From: an uncultured Candidatus Saccharibacteria bacterium
GTDB lineage: Bacteria; Patescibacteria; Saccharimonadia; Saccharimonadales; UBA10212
DNA length: 6,137 nucleotides
Assembly: GCA_946478715.1 (NCBI GenBank)
Contig: CAMLDA010000038.1
Span: 1-6,137 of the forward strand
Reading direction: 5' to 3'
Shown: positions 1-6,130 of the stretch, in pieces
Position numbering within the stretch: the first letter of the stretch is position 1
Layout: the number at the start of each line of letters is the position of its first letter
Notes under the pieces: model-generated
What the model was told of the DNA's origin: nothing
What the model saw: the letters and a program-made list of their open reading frames with translations, nothing else
The model's database searches: none
Program-made: the position numbers and the translations under genes

Positions 1-41
1 CTGATTGTGCTAATGTATAGACAATAAAAGAAGATTCAAAG

Positions 42-662
42 ATGGACCCTTTTCCAAGTCCTCCTCCCAAAAATCCAACTATGGCACCTGCGGCGCCGGC
101 TAACCAGCCAGTAGTACCCACGCCGCCCGACCCACCAAAATATAATCCCGGCTCTGTTTATCCAGTTTCCAGCCAAGTTCCTAGCGCCGTCACGAGCGCA
201 GGGATGCCGCCCCTTGTCGCTAAAAACGAAGTGGAGGCTTACACTCTTACACCGGTACCGTGGGGGGTGATTATTATTTCCAGCGTACTCATGAGCGGGT
301 TCATATACTGCGCTTTGCTTGTAGCGGCGTCATTGCTTCTGTCCGTATCAATACTAAATAGCCATATGGCTGTATGGTATATCTGCTCTGTAGCTTTCTT
401 CGCCCTGGGCGCATCAATGATCCGAAAATCTGAGTTGGCCAGACTTCTTACAGTTGGTTTGCTCGGAGTAAGCCTACTTTATATGATTTACTCATTCATA
501 AAAGTAGCTTCGTCTTCACTTGTACGCTCATTCGCGATAAGTATCTTTAGCGGCAGCCTAGGAGCCAGGGTCTATGCGTTCTTAGCGCTGGAGACCCTGG
601 CCATCATAGCTTCTATTATCTACCTGAATTTACCTCGAGTCAGATACTGGTTCCAGGGCTAG
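42..662 (+). CDS. Proline-rich, multi-pass membrane protein of unknown function
   Basis: I do not recognise this 206-residue protein. Residues 1-60 are low-complexity and proline-rich (19 Pro in the first 57), with no signal peptide or lipobox, so this part is probably a disordered tail. The rest is hydrophobic, with about four likely membrane helices near residues 74-103, 109-127, 133-155 and 176-196. Short basic stretches follow helix 2 (R128, K129) and helix 4 (R199, R201). No catalytic motif is visible. The ATG at 42 is the first in the frame; only a weak purine-rich AAGAAG lies upstream, and 41 bases of leader are in the window. Hand counts of several lines give roughly 35-52% GC, lower than the 58-68% counted in lines of rnj and pnp, which fits a membrane protein or a less conserved gene. 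It is convergent with rnj and shares the CTAG stop overlap. That it is a real gene is likely; its role is unknown. Confidence 0.8.
   Translation: MDPFPSPPPKNPTMAPAAPANQPVVPTPPDPPKYNPGSVYPVSSQVPSAVTSAGMPPLVAKNEVEAYTLTPVPWGVIIISSVLMSGFIYCALLVAASLLLSVSILNSHMAVWYICSVAFFALGASMIRKSELARLLTVGLLGVSLLYMIYSFIKVASSSLVRSFAISIFSGSLGARVYAFLALETLAIIASIIYLNLPRVRYWFQG
659..662. other. Shared CTAG: overlapping stop codons of two convergent genes
   Basis: The palindrome CTAG ends both genes: TAG at 660-662 closes the plus-strand membrane protein gene and TAG on the minus strand (661 to 659) closes rnj. The coding regions overlap by 4 bases and leave no intergenic space. No T-tract terminator is visible on either side, so each transcript probably runs into the other gene in antisense. 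Confidence 0.95.
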
Positions 663-2725
663 TCGACGCGGGCGTCCTGGTTAAGCAGCCGCTGGCGCAT
701 CTGCGCGAACCGGCGCTGCTGCTCTAAAGCTATTTCCTCCGGAGTCTTTGGCTGTTCGGCCACATTGCCGTTGCCGTTCTTATTGTGCAAATCGTTGTTT
801 ACCTTTTCGCTGCGGCTGCCGATTATGTTCACCACCGGGATGACAATCGGGCTGCGCTGGGTCTGCTCGTACAGGAAGTGGGTGACGTAATCTTTCAGCT
901 CGGCCTTGAAGCGGTCCAGGTCCACGCGCTTAAAGCGCTGCTGGACGGCGCGCCGCAGCTCGTTGCGGAAGGCGTTCATTAGCTCTTCGTTGTCTTTCAT
1001 GTAGATGAAGCCGCGGCTGATGATATCCGGGCTGGTCAAAAGAGCGCCGGTCTTCTTGTCGATGGTCAGCACCACCGCTACCAGGCCTTCCTCGGCCAGC
1101 AGCACCCTGTCCTTGACCACGACGGTGTTAACGATGGCGCCGGTTTGGTCTACCAGCACGGTGCCGTGCGGCACTTCGCCGCTGATTTCCAGCTGGTCGC
1201 CGACAATCGTAACCACGTCGCCGTTATCAACGTTGGCCATATTCTTGCGCGGCACGCCCGCCTCTACCGCCAGGTCCATATGGTATTTCTTGGCGGTGTA
1301 GTCGCCGTAAATCGGCAGAAAGAATTTGGGTTTGAGCATCTCGACCATTTCGCGGTACTCTTCCTGGCTGCCGTGCCCGGATACGTGCAGCGGGCCGATA
1401 TTATCGACGTCGTGGGTCTCGTGACGGTAGACGTGCACCCCTTTCTTAAGCAAATCGTCCACCATAGCACGTATCAGCGCGTCGTTACCGGTGTAAGGAA
1501 TAGGTGTACTGGAAAGGATAACCGTGTCCTGCTCTTTCAGGCTGACGTGCTTGTGGTCGCCGGTGCTCATCCGCACCAGAGCGCTGTTCGGTTCGCCCTG
1601 GCTGCCGGTACAGACTACCACCACGTCATCGTCCTTAAGGCTGGATACGCTGGCAATCGGTACAAAGGTACCTTTAGGGATTTTCATGAAACCGTTGCGG
1701 ACGGCCATTTCCAGGGTTGATATCATGCTGCGCCCGTCCATAGCAACCTTGCGGTTATGATGGACAGCGGCGTTCACGATCATTTGTACGCGGTTCATGT
1801 TGGTAGAGAACAGGCCCACGAATATGCGCCCCGGAGCGTTGTTCATGATGTCGATGAAACTCTGCTCTATGGAACTTTCGGTAGGAGTGCGGCCGGGGCG
1901 TTCGGTAGTTGTGCTTTCGCTCAAAAGAACCGTTACGCCTTCTTTGGCCAATTCCTTGAAGCGCTCCATATCGGTCTTTTCATGGTCCAGCGGATTAGGG
2001 TCAAATCTGAAGTCGCCGGTGTCTATCACACGGCCGGCCGGCGTATCGACGACCACCGAGGTGCTTCCCGGGATTGAGTGCGTCACCCGCACCAGCTCTA
2101 TATAGAATTCCCCTACTTTAAGGCGCTCGTGAGTGGTCTCGTTCATAACCACGGTCTTAAGCTCAAAGCCGTCAGGCATCGGCAGGCCGAAGTTCTCAAA
2201 GATTTCCTCTACCCGGCCGATAGTGAAACGGCTGCCGTAAACCGGCACGTTGTACTTAGGCAATATATGGGGCAGCCCGCCGATGTGGTCCAGGTGCCCG
2301 TGGGTAATTACAAAACCCCGGATCTTTGATTTTATCTGGTCTAAATAGGTAGTATCGGCGATACCGTAGTTGATGCCCGGCAGGTCCACTCCCAGGTCGT
2401 TGCCGCAGTCAATCACGATGGCGTCATTCTGGTATTCGATGACCATCATGTTCTTACTGCCGCCGCCGTCCATGCCGCCCAGACCGATTATTCTCAGGCG
2501 CGGTCTGTCATCAATGAAGTTGGCGCGGCGGGGCTTTTCAATCGGGTTCGAAGAGGCGTCCAGGTACTGGCTGGCAACGCGGTTGGCGTCCTGCACGGCC
2601 TGTTTCTGGGCTCGCAGGGCCGCGCCGCGACTAACACTCCTGCCCGTGGCCGTCTGGCCCCGATTATTCCGTGGCGCCCTGGGTTTAGGAGCCGGTTTAT
2701 TATTGGATTTATTATTTTGATTCAT
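659..2725 (-). CDS. rnj: Ribonuclease J (metallo-beta-lactamase/beta-CASP exo- and endoribonuclease)
   Basis: RNase J degrades and matures RNA 5'-3' and can cut internally, in the cytoplasm. At 688 aa it is longer than Bacillus J1 (about 555). It has a basic Asn/Pro/Arg-rich N-terminal extension (residues 1-73), the metallo-beta-lactamase fold with the metal motif HGHLDH (H142, H144, D146, H147), H216 in THSIPGS and D238 in DTGDF, and the beta-CASP insert with motif A E270, GRSM (331-334) and TGSQGEP (373-379). HVSGH follows (H447, H451 = motif B), then the RNase J C-terminal domain (about 525-640, EEGLVAVVLTIDKKTG). A Gly/Asn-rich linker and a charged, probably helical tail (661-688) end the protein. 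The motif C histidine of PIHGEY is Y473 here (PIYGDY), exactly 22 residues after H451; in B. subtilis J1 this His (H390) ligates metal. The N-terminal loop GGMDGGGSKNM also differs from the usual GGLGEIGKNM. The start is supported by AAAGGA 11 bases upstream, and the next Met (M85) lies inside the core. It is the last gene of the minus-strand cluster. Confidence 0.96.
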   Translation of the reverse strand: MNQNNKSNNKPAPKPRAPRNNRGQTATGRSVSRGAALRAQKQAVQDANRVASQYLDASSNPIEKPRRANFIDDRPRLRIIGLGGMDGGGSKNMMVIEYQNDAIVIDCGNDLGVDLPGINYGIADTTYLDQIKSKIRGFVITHGHLDHIGGLPHILPKYNVPVYGSRFTIGRVEEIFENFGLPMPDGFELKTVVMNETTHERLKVGEFYIELVRVTHSIPGSTSVVVDTPAGRVIDTGDFRFDPNPLDHEKTDMERFKELAKEGVTVLLSESTTTERPGRTPTESSIEQSFIDIMNNAPGRIFVGLFSTNMNRVQMIVNAAVHHNRKVAMDGRSMISTLEMAVRNGFMKIPKGTFVPIASVSSLKDDDVVVVCTGSQGEPNSALVRMSTGDHKHVSLKEQDTVILSSTPIPYTGNDALIRAMVDDLLKKGVHVYRHETHDVDNIGPLHVSGHGSQEEYREMVEMLKPKFFLPIYGDYTAKKYHMDLAVEAGVPRKNMANVDNGDVVTIVGDQLEISGEVPHGTVLVDQTGAIVNTVVVKDRVLLAEEGLVAVVLTIDKKTGALLTSPDIISRGFIYMKDNEELMNAFRNELRRAVQQRFKRVDLDRFKAELKDYVTHFLYEQTQRSPIVIPVVNIIGSRSEKVNNDLHNKNGNGNVAEQPKTPEEIALEQQRRFAQMRQRLLNQDARVD

Positions 2726-2777
2726 CTATAAATTTTTCCTTTCTTAATTTGATAAGTATTAATAGATTTCAGATTGA
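2726..2777 (-). promoter_or_regulatory. AT-rich spacer and ribosome binding site before rnj
   Basis: This 52-base gap between the glycosylase stop and the rnj start is far richer in A and T than the flanking genes. On the minus strand it carries AAAGGA (2742 to 2737), 11 bases before the rnj ATG, which fixes that start. The same AAAGGA core precedes pnp and the small membrane protein gene. The AT richness would suit an extra promoter or an unstructured translation start; I see no convincing pair of -35 and -10 boxes and no hairpin terminator. Confidence 0.6.
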
Positions 2778-3344
2778 TTAAATTTTGGCCAGCACCAGCG
2801 GGATGCGGGCGAAGTCGTCTATCAGCGTCTGTCTCATGCCGCCGTTATAAAGCGCCGCGGCCGGGTGGAACAGCGGCAGGTATACCTGGCCGTTGTAGCG
2901 TTTAGGCTGGCCATGGCATTTGCTTATCTGCAGGCCCGGCAGCAGGCTATCCATGCTGTGGCGGCCAAGGGTGACCACCAGCTTGGGCTTGATAACCTCC
3001 AGCTGGGACTGCAAAAACGGCAGAAAGGCGGCTTTTTCATCTGGCAGCGGGTCGCGGTTGTCCGGCGGCCGATACTTGACGATGTTGGTTATGTAAACAT
3101 CCTCCCGGGACAATCCGATTCCGGCCAGCATCTCATTTAAGAACTTCCCCGCGGCGCCGACAAAAGGTATACCCTGTTCGTCTTCGTTCTTTCCTGGAGC
3201 TTCGCCTATGAAAACTATATCGGCGTCGGCGTTGCCGTCGCCAAAGACAAGCTGCGTGGCTTCTTGGGCCAAATTGGGGCAGACATTCTTTTTGATGATA
3301 TCTGCCTTGATCTGTTCCAGAAGTTTCTGTTTATCGGCGGTCAT
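2778..3344 (-). CDS. Uracil-DNA glycosylase, family 4-like, lacking most iron-sulfur cysteines
   Basis: This enzyme removes uracil from DNA (from cytosine deamination or dUTP misincorporation) and starts base excision repair. The 188-residue length and motifs fit the family 4 (UdgA-like) single-domain enzymes: GEAPGKNEDEQG (residues 47-58), P60-F61 that packs against uracil, YITNIVKYRPPDNRDP (N87), LVVTLGRHS (122-130) and the catalytic-loop motif HPAAAL (H160). Family 4 enzymes normally hold a [4Fe-4S] cluster through four cysteines: an N-terminal CxxC, one in the VKCRPP segment and one 16 residues on. Here only C22 remains; the other positions are K19, Y91 and F107, so a classical cluster cannot form. 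The only other Cys, C143, is elsewhere. ATG at 3344 lies 3 bases after the upstream stop, and the nearest AAGG is only 1 base from the ATG, so translation probably depends on reinitiation after the membrane protein gene. Family identity is firm; whether the enzyme retains normal activity is not shown. Confidence 0.93.
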   Translation of the reverse strand: MTADKQKLLEQIKADIIKKNVCPNLAQEATQLVFGDGNADADIVFIGEAPGKNEDEQGIPFVGAAGKFLNEMLAGIGLSREDVYITNIVKYRPPDNRDPLPDEKAAFLPFLQSQLEVIKPKLVVTLGRHSMDSLLPGLQISKCHGQPKRYNGQVYLPLFHPAAALYNGGMRQTLIDDFARIPLVLAKI

Positions 3345-3347
3345 ACC

Positions 3348-3566
3348 TTAACGGGCAAGCGCGAACCGTACGGCGCGGTAAGCGTGCTTCACCCCCCACC
3401 ATACCAGGATGATAGCGGCTATATACTCCAGCCAGCTGCCGCTATCTATGGCCAGGCTGGCGAAACCGTAAGCCAAAGCTACGAACGCTATGGCTATTAA
3501 CGCCCTGACCCACCATTGATGCATCAATACCTGTTCGTGGCTTCTGCGGCTGACCCTGCGCGCCAT
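3348..3566 (-). CDS. Small two-helix membrane protein between pnp and the glycosylase gene
   Basis: I do not recognise this 72-residue protein. It has an Arg-rich N-terminus (R3, R4, R7, R8), a hydrophobic helix near residues 18-40, a short turn with D41 and E47, a second helix near 45-60 and a basic C-terminus (K60, R64, R67, R72). Positive charge at both ends predicts a hairpin with both termini in the cytoplasm. The gene is real by context: AAAGGA at 3579 to 3574 lies 7 bases before ATG 3566, inside the last codons of pnp, the gap to pnp is 4 bases and the gap to the glycosylase gene is 3 bases. Translation is thus tied to pnp on one side and the glycosylase gene on the other. A tether for RNA-decay enzymes is possible but purely inferred from position; it could equally be an unrelated small membrane protein. 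Confidence 0.8.
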   Translation of the reverse strand: MARRVSRRSHEQVLMHQWWVRALIAIAFVALAYGFASLAIDSGSWLEYIAAIILVWWGVKHAYRAVRFALAR

Positions 3567-3570
3567 CCAT

Positions 3571-5712
3571 CTATCCTTTCTTGTTAAGCTCCCGGGCGGC
3601 GGCTTTCATGGAAAGCTGCAGGCGGCCGCGGTCATCGATGGCCACCAGCTTAACGGCGACTTTGTCGCCCTCTTTGACCACGTCGCTTGGTTTTTCCACC
3701 CGTTCTTCTTTCATTTCGCTTACGTGTACCAATCCTTCTTTCCCGGGTAAGATTTCGACGAAGGCGCCGAAGTCGAGAACACTTACCACACGGCAATCTT
3801 CATATATCTTACCAACTTCCGGCTCGGCTGTTAAGTGGCGGATGAACTGTATGGCGGCATCGATACTCTTCTTGTCGGGGCTGGCTATCATAACCGTACC
3901 ATCGTCTTTGATATCGATTTCAGCGCCGGTCTCAGCCACTATCTTATTGATTGTCTCTCCGCCTTTACCGATGACTTCCCGGATTTTATCCGGATTGATA
4001 GTAATGGCTTCCACTCGCGGGGCGAACGGGCTCAGTTCCTTGCGAGGCTCAGGAATGACGCTCAGCATGTGGCGCAGGATTTCGGCGCGGCCTTCCTTGC
4101 CCTGCAGCAAAGCCTGCTTAAGGACATCAACCGGCAAGCCGTGGACTTTCATGTCCATCTGGAGGGCGGTAATACCTTTTTCGGTGCCTGTCACCTTAAA
4201 GTCCATGTCGCCGGCAAAATCTTCGGCGTCGGCTATATCGCTCAGCACCACGTGCTTCTTGCCATCGGTCATCAAGCCCATGGCTATACCGCTCACGGGA
4301 GCTTTCAGGGGCACACCGGCGTCCATCAGCGCCATGCAGCTCGAACAGGTGGCGGCCATACTGGTAGAGCCGTTCTGGCTCATGATTTCGGTTACTGAGC
4401 GGATAGTGTACGGGAACTCTGACTCATCGGGCAGAACGGCCGAAAGAGCCCTCTCCGCCAGATAGCCGTGGCCGATTTCGCGGCGGCCCGGACTTCCCAG
4501 CCTGCGGACTTCGCCCACCGTGTAACCGGGAGCGTTGTAATGGTGCATATAGCGGCGCTCGCCTTCGCGCTCCATGGTGTCAACCAGCTGGGCGTAACTT
4601 AATGGGGCCAGGGTAACGATATTCAGGCCCTGGGTCACCCCCCGGGTAAACAGGGCCGAGCCATGCGCCCGCGGCAGCAGGCCGACCTGGCTGGACAGCG
4701 GACGGATTTCCGTGGTCTTGCGGCCGTCCGGGCGGACGTTCTCTTCCATGATGCCCTTGCGCACATCTTTATGCACGGCCATCTGGAAAGCTTCGTCATA
4801 CTCGGATTTGACGGTTTCGAATTCCTCTTCGCCCAGTTCTTTGGCGAAATGCTCCTGCATTTTCTCTCTTAAATCATTTACCAGCTCGTTGCGCTCAGGA
4901 TATTCAGCGCGCAGACCGGCGCCCAGCTTGTCTTCGGTCCAGGCGTCCACTTTCTTCTGGATTTCCTCGTCCGGCAGCAGCAGCGTGTATTCCTGCGGCG
5001 TGACGCCGACTTTCTGAGCCAGCTCTTCCTGCAGGGCGATAGCCGGCTGGATGGCATCATGGGCGTAAGCCAGGGCCTCGGCGATAGTCTCTTCGCTTAC
5101 TTCCCTGGCGCCGGCCTCTACCATCATGATTGCGTCCTTAGTACCGGCGACTACCAGGTCCAGCTCGCCTTCTTCCAGCTCCTTGCTGCTTAAGAAAGCT
5201 TGCGGCTTGCCGTCTTTCAGGCCGACGCGCACACCGGCGACGGGGCCGTCAAACGGCGCGCCGGTCAGCATGAAGGCCGCGCTCATGGCTACCATTGCGA
5301 TAGCGTCCGGCCTGAAGTCCGGGTCCATGCTCAGAACGGTGGAAACACCCTGTACTTCGTGCCGGTAGCCTTTAGGCCACAAGGGCCGTATCGGGCGGTC
5401 TATAAGACGGCCTATCAGCACGGCTTCATCGCTGGGGCGGCCTTCGCGCTTAATGAACCGGCTGCCGCTTATCTTGCCGGCCGCATAAAATTTTTCCTCA
5501 TAGTCGATGCTCAATGGGAAGTAATCCATCCCCTGAACAACGCCGGGGCTCACCATGGCGGTGCCCAGGATCACGGTGTCCCCATAGCGGGCCAGCACGC
5601 TGGCGCTGGTCCTAAAGCCTACACGGCCGACTTCCAGCGACAGTTCGCGCCCGCAGAACTGGGTGCTTACCTTGATTATCTTCTTACCTAAAGGATTTAT
5701 GATTTCTGACAT
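3571..5712 (-). CDS. pnp: Polyribonucleotide nucleotidyltransferase (PNPase)
   Basis: PNPase degrades RNA 3'-5' by phosphorolysis, releasing nucleoside diphosphates, and can run in reverse to add tails; it acts as a cytoplasmic homotrimer. The 713-residue protein has the full domain order: first RNase PH domain (about 10-230, with KREGRPSDEAVLIGRLIDRP at 88-107), an all-helical linker (about 240-325), the catalytic second RNase PH domain (about 326-550, with RPDGRKTTEIRPLS and the phosphate-binding segment NGSTSMA at 447-453), a KH domain (567-625, GKGG at 582-585) and an S1 domain (about 633-704). D492 and D498 match the acidic active-site residues 486 and 492 of the E. coli enzyme. The start at 5712 has AAAGGA 11 bases upstream. 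It lies downstream of rpsO, as in many bacteria, and its last codons contain the ribosome binding site of the next gene. No defect is visible. Confidence 0.98.
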   Translation of the reverse strand: MSEIINPLGKKIIKVSTQFCGRELSLEVGRVGFRTSASVLARYGDTVILGTAMVSPGVVQGMDYFPLSIDYEEKFYAAGKISGSRFIKREGRPSDEAVLIGRLIDRPIRPLWPKGYRHEVQGVSTVLSMDPDFRPDAIAMVAMSAAFMLTGAPFDGPVAGVRVGLKDGKPQAFLSSKELEEGELDLVVAGTKDAIMMVEAGAREVSEETIAEALAYAHDAIQPAIALQEELAQKVGVTPQEYTLLLPDEEIQKKVDAWTEDKLGAGLRAEYPERNELVNDLREKMQEHFAKELGEEEFETVKSEYDEAFQMAVHKDVRKGIMEENVRPDGRKTTEIRPLSSQVGLLPRAHGSALFTRGVTQGLNIVTLAPLSYAQLVDTMEREGERRYMHHYNAPGYTVGEVRRLGSPGRREIGHGYLAERALSAVLPDESEFPYTIRSVTEIMSQNGSTSMAATCSSCMALMDAGVPLKAPVSGIAMGLMTDGKKHVVLSDIADAEDFAGDMDFKVTGTEKGITALQMDMKVHGLPVDVLKQALLQGKEGRAEILRHMLSVIPEPRKELSPFAPRVEAITINPDKIREVIGKGGETINKIVAETGAEIDIKDDGTVMIASPDKKSIDAAIQFIRHLTAEPEVGKIYEDCRVVSVLDFGAFVEILPGKEGLVHVSEMKEERVEKPSDVVKEGDKVAVKLVAIDDRGRLQLSMKAAARELNKKG
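3574..3579 (-). promoter_or_regulatory. Ribosome binding site AAAGGA embedded in the pnp 3' end
   Basis: AAAGGA overlaps the last Lys and Gly codons of pnp and sits 7 bases from ATG 3566, which picks that start. A second, out-of-frame ATG at 3570 to 3568 abuts the pnp stop, but it is only 3 bases from this site and opens a short frame without protein character. Confidence 0.7.
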
Positions 5713-5804
5713 TTATCCAAGAGTCCTTTCCGCTTCTTAGCGGCCAGGGTGCAAATATACCCTTGTGCGGATGTATATCTGTAGCTCCGGCCACTAAATA
5801 AGTG

Positions 5805-5833
5805 ATTTTATTTAATGTGCACAAGCTTGTTCC
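5805..5833 (-). promoter_or_regulatory. Candidate promoter for pnp
   Basis: On the minus strand GGAACA (5833 to 5828, 3 of 6 to TTGACA) and TAAAAT (5810 to 5805, 5 of 6 to TATAAT) are 17 bases apart, with a start expected near 5797. The -10 is good and the -35 poor. It lies within the AT-rich inverted repeat, so either reading of this segment is possible. Confidence 0.25.
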
Positions 5834-5847
5834 GCCCAGGGGCGGAA
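5830..5847 (-). other. GC-rich hairpin downstream of rpsO
   Basis: A perfect 7-base stem (TTCCGCC with GGCGGAA) with a 4-base loop lies 16 bases after the rpsO stop. No T-tract follows on the minus strand, so it does not look like a standard intrinsic terminator. It could protect the rpsO 3' end or be an RNase target. Confidence 0.5.
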
Positions 5848-5863
5848 GTGTAGTCTGGGCACC

Positions 5864-6130
5864 TTAGCGGCGTATGCCAAGCTTCTTTATCAAAGCCAGG
5901 TATTCATCGCCGTTCTGTTCAGCGATGTACTTAAGCAGGCGCTTACGCTTGCCTACCAGCTGCAGCAGGCGGCGGCGGGCCATGAAGTCATGCTTATTGC
6001 GCTTCATGTGCTCGGTCAGCTCGGCAATCCGGGCCGTCATTATACCCACCTGCACCGCAGGCGAACCGCTGTCTTTTTCATGGGCCTGAAGGTCTTTGGT
6101 GACCTCGGCCTTCTTCTCCTTAGTAATCAT
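5864..6130 (-). CDS. rpsO: 30S ribosomal protein S15
   Basis: S15 binds 16S rRNA early in assembly of the small-subunit platform. The 88-residue length is normal for the family (usually 88-89), and the whole protein aligns by eye: MITKEKKAEV at the N-terminus, GSPAVQVG (22-29, usually GSPEVQIA), LTEHMK with H41, D48, and LLQLVGKRKRLLKYI (55-69). H41 and D48, which contact rRNA, are present; the usual S51 is A51, and the usual HHSRRGLL block reads DFMARRRLL (48-56). The start at 6130 is the normal S15 start, but only 7 bases lie upstream in the window, so its ribosome binding site, promoter and any S15-binding autoregulatory leader cannot be seen. It is the first gene of the visible minus-strand cluster. 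Confidence 0.97.
   Translation of the reverse strand: MITKEKKAEVTKDLQAHEKDSGSPAVQVGIMTARIAELTEHMKRNKHDFMARRRLLQLVGKRKRLLKYIAEQNGDEYLALIKKLGIRR

Larger units (their letters stand above)
5713..5863 (-). promoter_or_regulatory. Structured rpsO-pnp intergenic leader
   Basis: This 151-base gap holds several complementary segments. Perfect 7-base pairs are 5830-5836 with 5841-5847 (4-base loop), 5795-5801 with 5808-5814 (6-base loop, extended by CAC 5792-5794 with GTG 5817-5819 past a 2-base bulge) and 5762-5768 with 5819-5825 (long range). Shorter stems are 5834-5839 with 5855-5860, 5746-5750 with 5759-5763 and 5730-5734 with 5739-5743; the last directly abuts the pnp ribosome binding site AAAGGA (5729 to 5724). 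Several exclude one another. In E. coli the same gap carries a terminator and an RNase III-cut stem through which PNPase represses itself, so a post-transcriptional control role here is plausible. Folding was judged by eye only. Confidence 0.5.

Noticed and set aside
653..680. Imperfect GC hairpin across the convergent stops (CCAG with CTGG, GACG with CGTC)
   Set aside because: The two short stems are separated by a one-sided 8-base bulge and no T-tract follows on either strand, so it does not support a bidirectional terminator.
1145..1720. Long plus-strand open frame (191 codons) opposite rnj
   Set aside because: It is antisense to conserved RNase J core sequence, has no ribosome binding site or recognisable domain, and follows from the codon pattern of the real gene.
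2741..2790. Promoter for rnj in the AT-rich spacer or glycosylase end
   Set aside because: TTTAAT-like boxes exist, but none has an acceptable -35 at 16-18 bases, and AT-rich DNA gives such matches by chance.
3568..3570. Alternative ATG directly after the pnp stop
   Set aside because: It is in another frame, only 3 bases from AAAGGA, and reads a short frame with no membrane or family character.
3581..4465. Plus-strand open frame of 294 codons opposite pnp, and overlapping ones at 3835-4398 and 5200-5691
   Set aside because: They mirror pnp codons; they are Ser- or Ala/His-rich without protein-family character, and PNPase on the minus strand is complete.
5821..5830. Perfect 10-base palindrome ACAAGCTTGT as an operator site
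   Set aside because: Single short copy with no known match; part of it is also explained by the longer pairing with 5762-5768.
5830..5847. GC-rich hairpin as an intrinsic terminator of rpsO
   Set aside because: The bases after it on the minus strand are CAAGCTTGTG, with no run of T; kept only as a hairpin.
42..6130. Recoding of TGA, as in some CPR lineages
   Set aside because: All six genes end in TAA or TAG, but none contains an in-frame TGA; absence of TGA stops in six genes is too small a sample to mean anything.
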